In this document: positions 63,981 through 64,000 of the stretch, in pieces
Layout of the letters: each line of letters starts with the position of its first letter
Numbering within the stretch: position 1 is the stretch's first letter
NCBI RefSeq assembly: GCF_013149275.1
Contig: NZ_JABGNA010000007.1
Span: forward strand, 62,001 to 126,000
DNA: 64,000 nt
Direction of reading: 5' to 3'
Source: Mucilaginibacter sp. SG564
Lineage (GTDB): Bacteria > Bacteroidota > Bacteroidia > Sphingobacteriales > Sphingobacteriaceae
Program-made: the position numbers and the translations under genes
The notes under the pieces: generated by a model
The model's database searches: none
Told to the model about the DNA's origin: nothing
What the model saw: only the letters and a program-made list of their open reading frames with translations

Positions 63981-64000
63981 TGTCTGATTTTGCACGGCAG

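Noticed and set aside
1..64000. CRISPR arrays, tRNA or rRNA genes, prophage
   Set aside because: No regularly spaced direct repeats, no cloverleaf-like conserved TTCGA arm with CCA context, and no phage or integrase genes were seen on reading both strands; a tRNA scan would be the decisive test.

Overview
The window looks like chromosome of a Sphingobacteriaceae-type Bacteroidota, probably Mucilaginibacter or a close relative. This is inferred from gene content (ftsK-lolA pair, Reg_prop/Y_Y_Y regulator, several secreted glycoside hydrolases, DUF4468, NUDIX-wHTH sugar regulator), from TAnnTTTG-type -7 promoter boxes, and from many interspersed palindromic intergenic repeats. I see no rRNA, tRNA, CRISPR array or transposase, and no SusC/SusD pair.

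Layout. 1-9.1 kb: the 5' part of a GH3 beta-glucosidase divergent from a NUDIX-wHTH regulator, a secreted M1 peptidase, a GH79-like lipoprotein, a macro-domain protein and a fatty acid hydroxylase. 9.2-13.4 kb: a ModE-like regulator, a TonB-dependent receptor, a di-haem peroxidase (MauG type) and a small molybdopterin-fold secreted protein, probably one functional unit. 14-24.2 kb: housekeeping genes (ankyrin protein, FtsK, LolA, DbpA helicase, RluA-type pseudouridine synthase, NagX-like membrane protein, RlmF, MazG-like pyrophosphohydrolase). 24.5-25 kb: a histone H1-like basic protein with four 39-bp tandem repeats.

25-48.3 kb is a sugar-utilisation region: NagX plus GH18 chitinase; DUF4468 plus two ThuA-like proteins; two more ThuA-like proteins; a membrane-anchored Reg_prop/Y_Y_Y/LuxR-HTH regulator; a GH55-like/GH9/thioredoxin operon; and a complete mannose-family phosphotransferase operon (EIIA, EIIB, fused EIIC-EIID, EI, HPr) ending in a glucosamine-6-phosphate deaminase-like gene. 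A full PTS is unusual in Bacteroidota. Five transcription units here share an upstream direct repeat GTAGTG-N5-GTAGTG (two copies have a degenerate second half). In every case it points toward the gene and lies 32-33 bp upstream of a sequence resembling the Bacteroidota -7 box. I do not recognise this motif. It suggests one amino-sugar or chitin-related regulon controlled by an activator, possibly the LuxR-type regulator encoded in the middle of it.

48.3-64 kb is mixed: two alpha/beta hydrolases, an RDD protein, a DinB protein, a multi-PAS histidine kinase with an extra C-terminal domain, a TetR regulator, an APS kinase plus sulfotransferase pair, HolA, an HsdR_N-type nuclease-fold protein, a hybrid histidine kinase and ValS. 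ValS carries at least one in-frame palindromic repeat insertion. The window ends in a non-coding region holding a second copy of an AT-rich conserved element also found at 5.2 kb, followed by a nested palindromic repeat.
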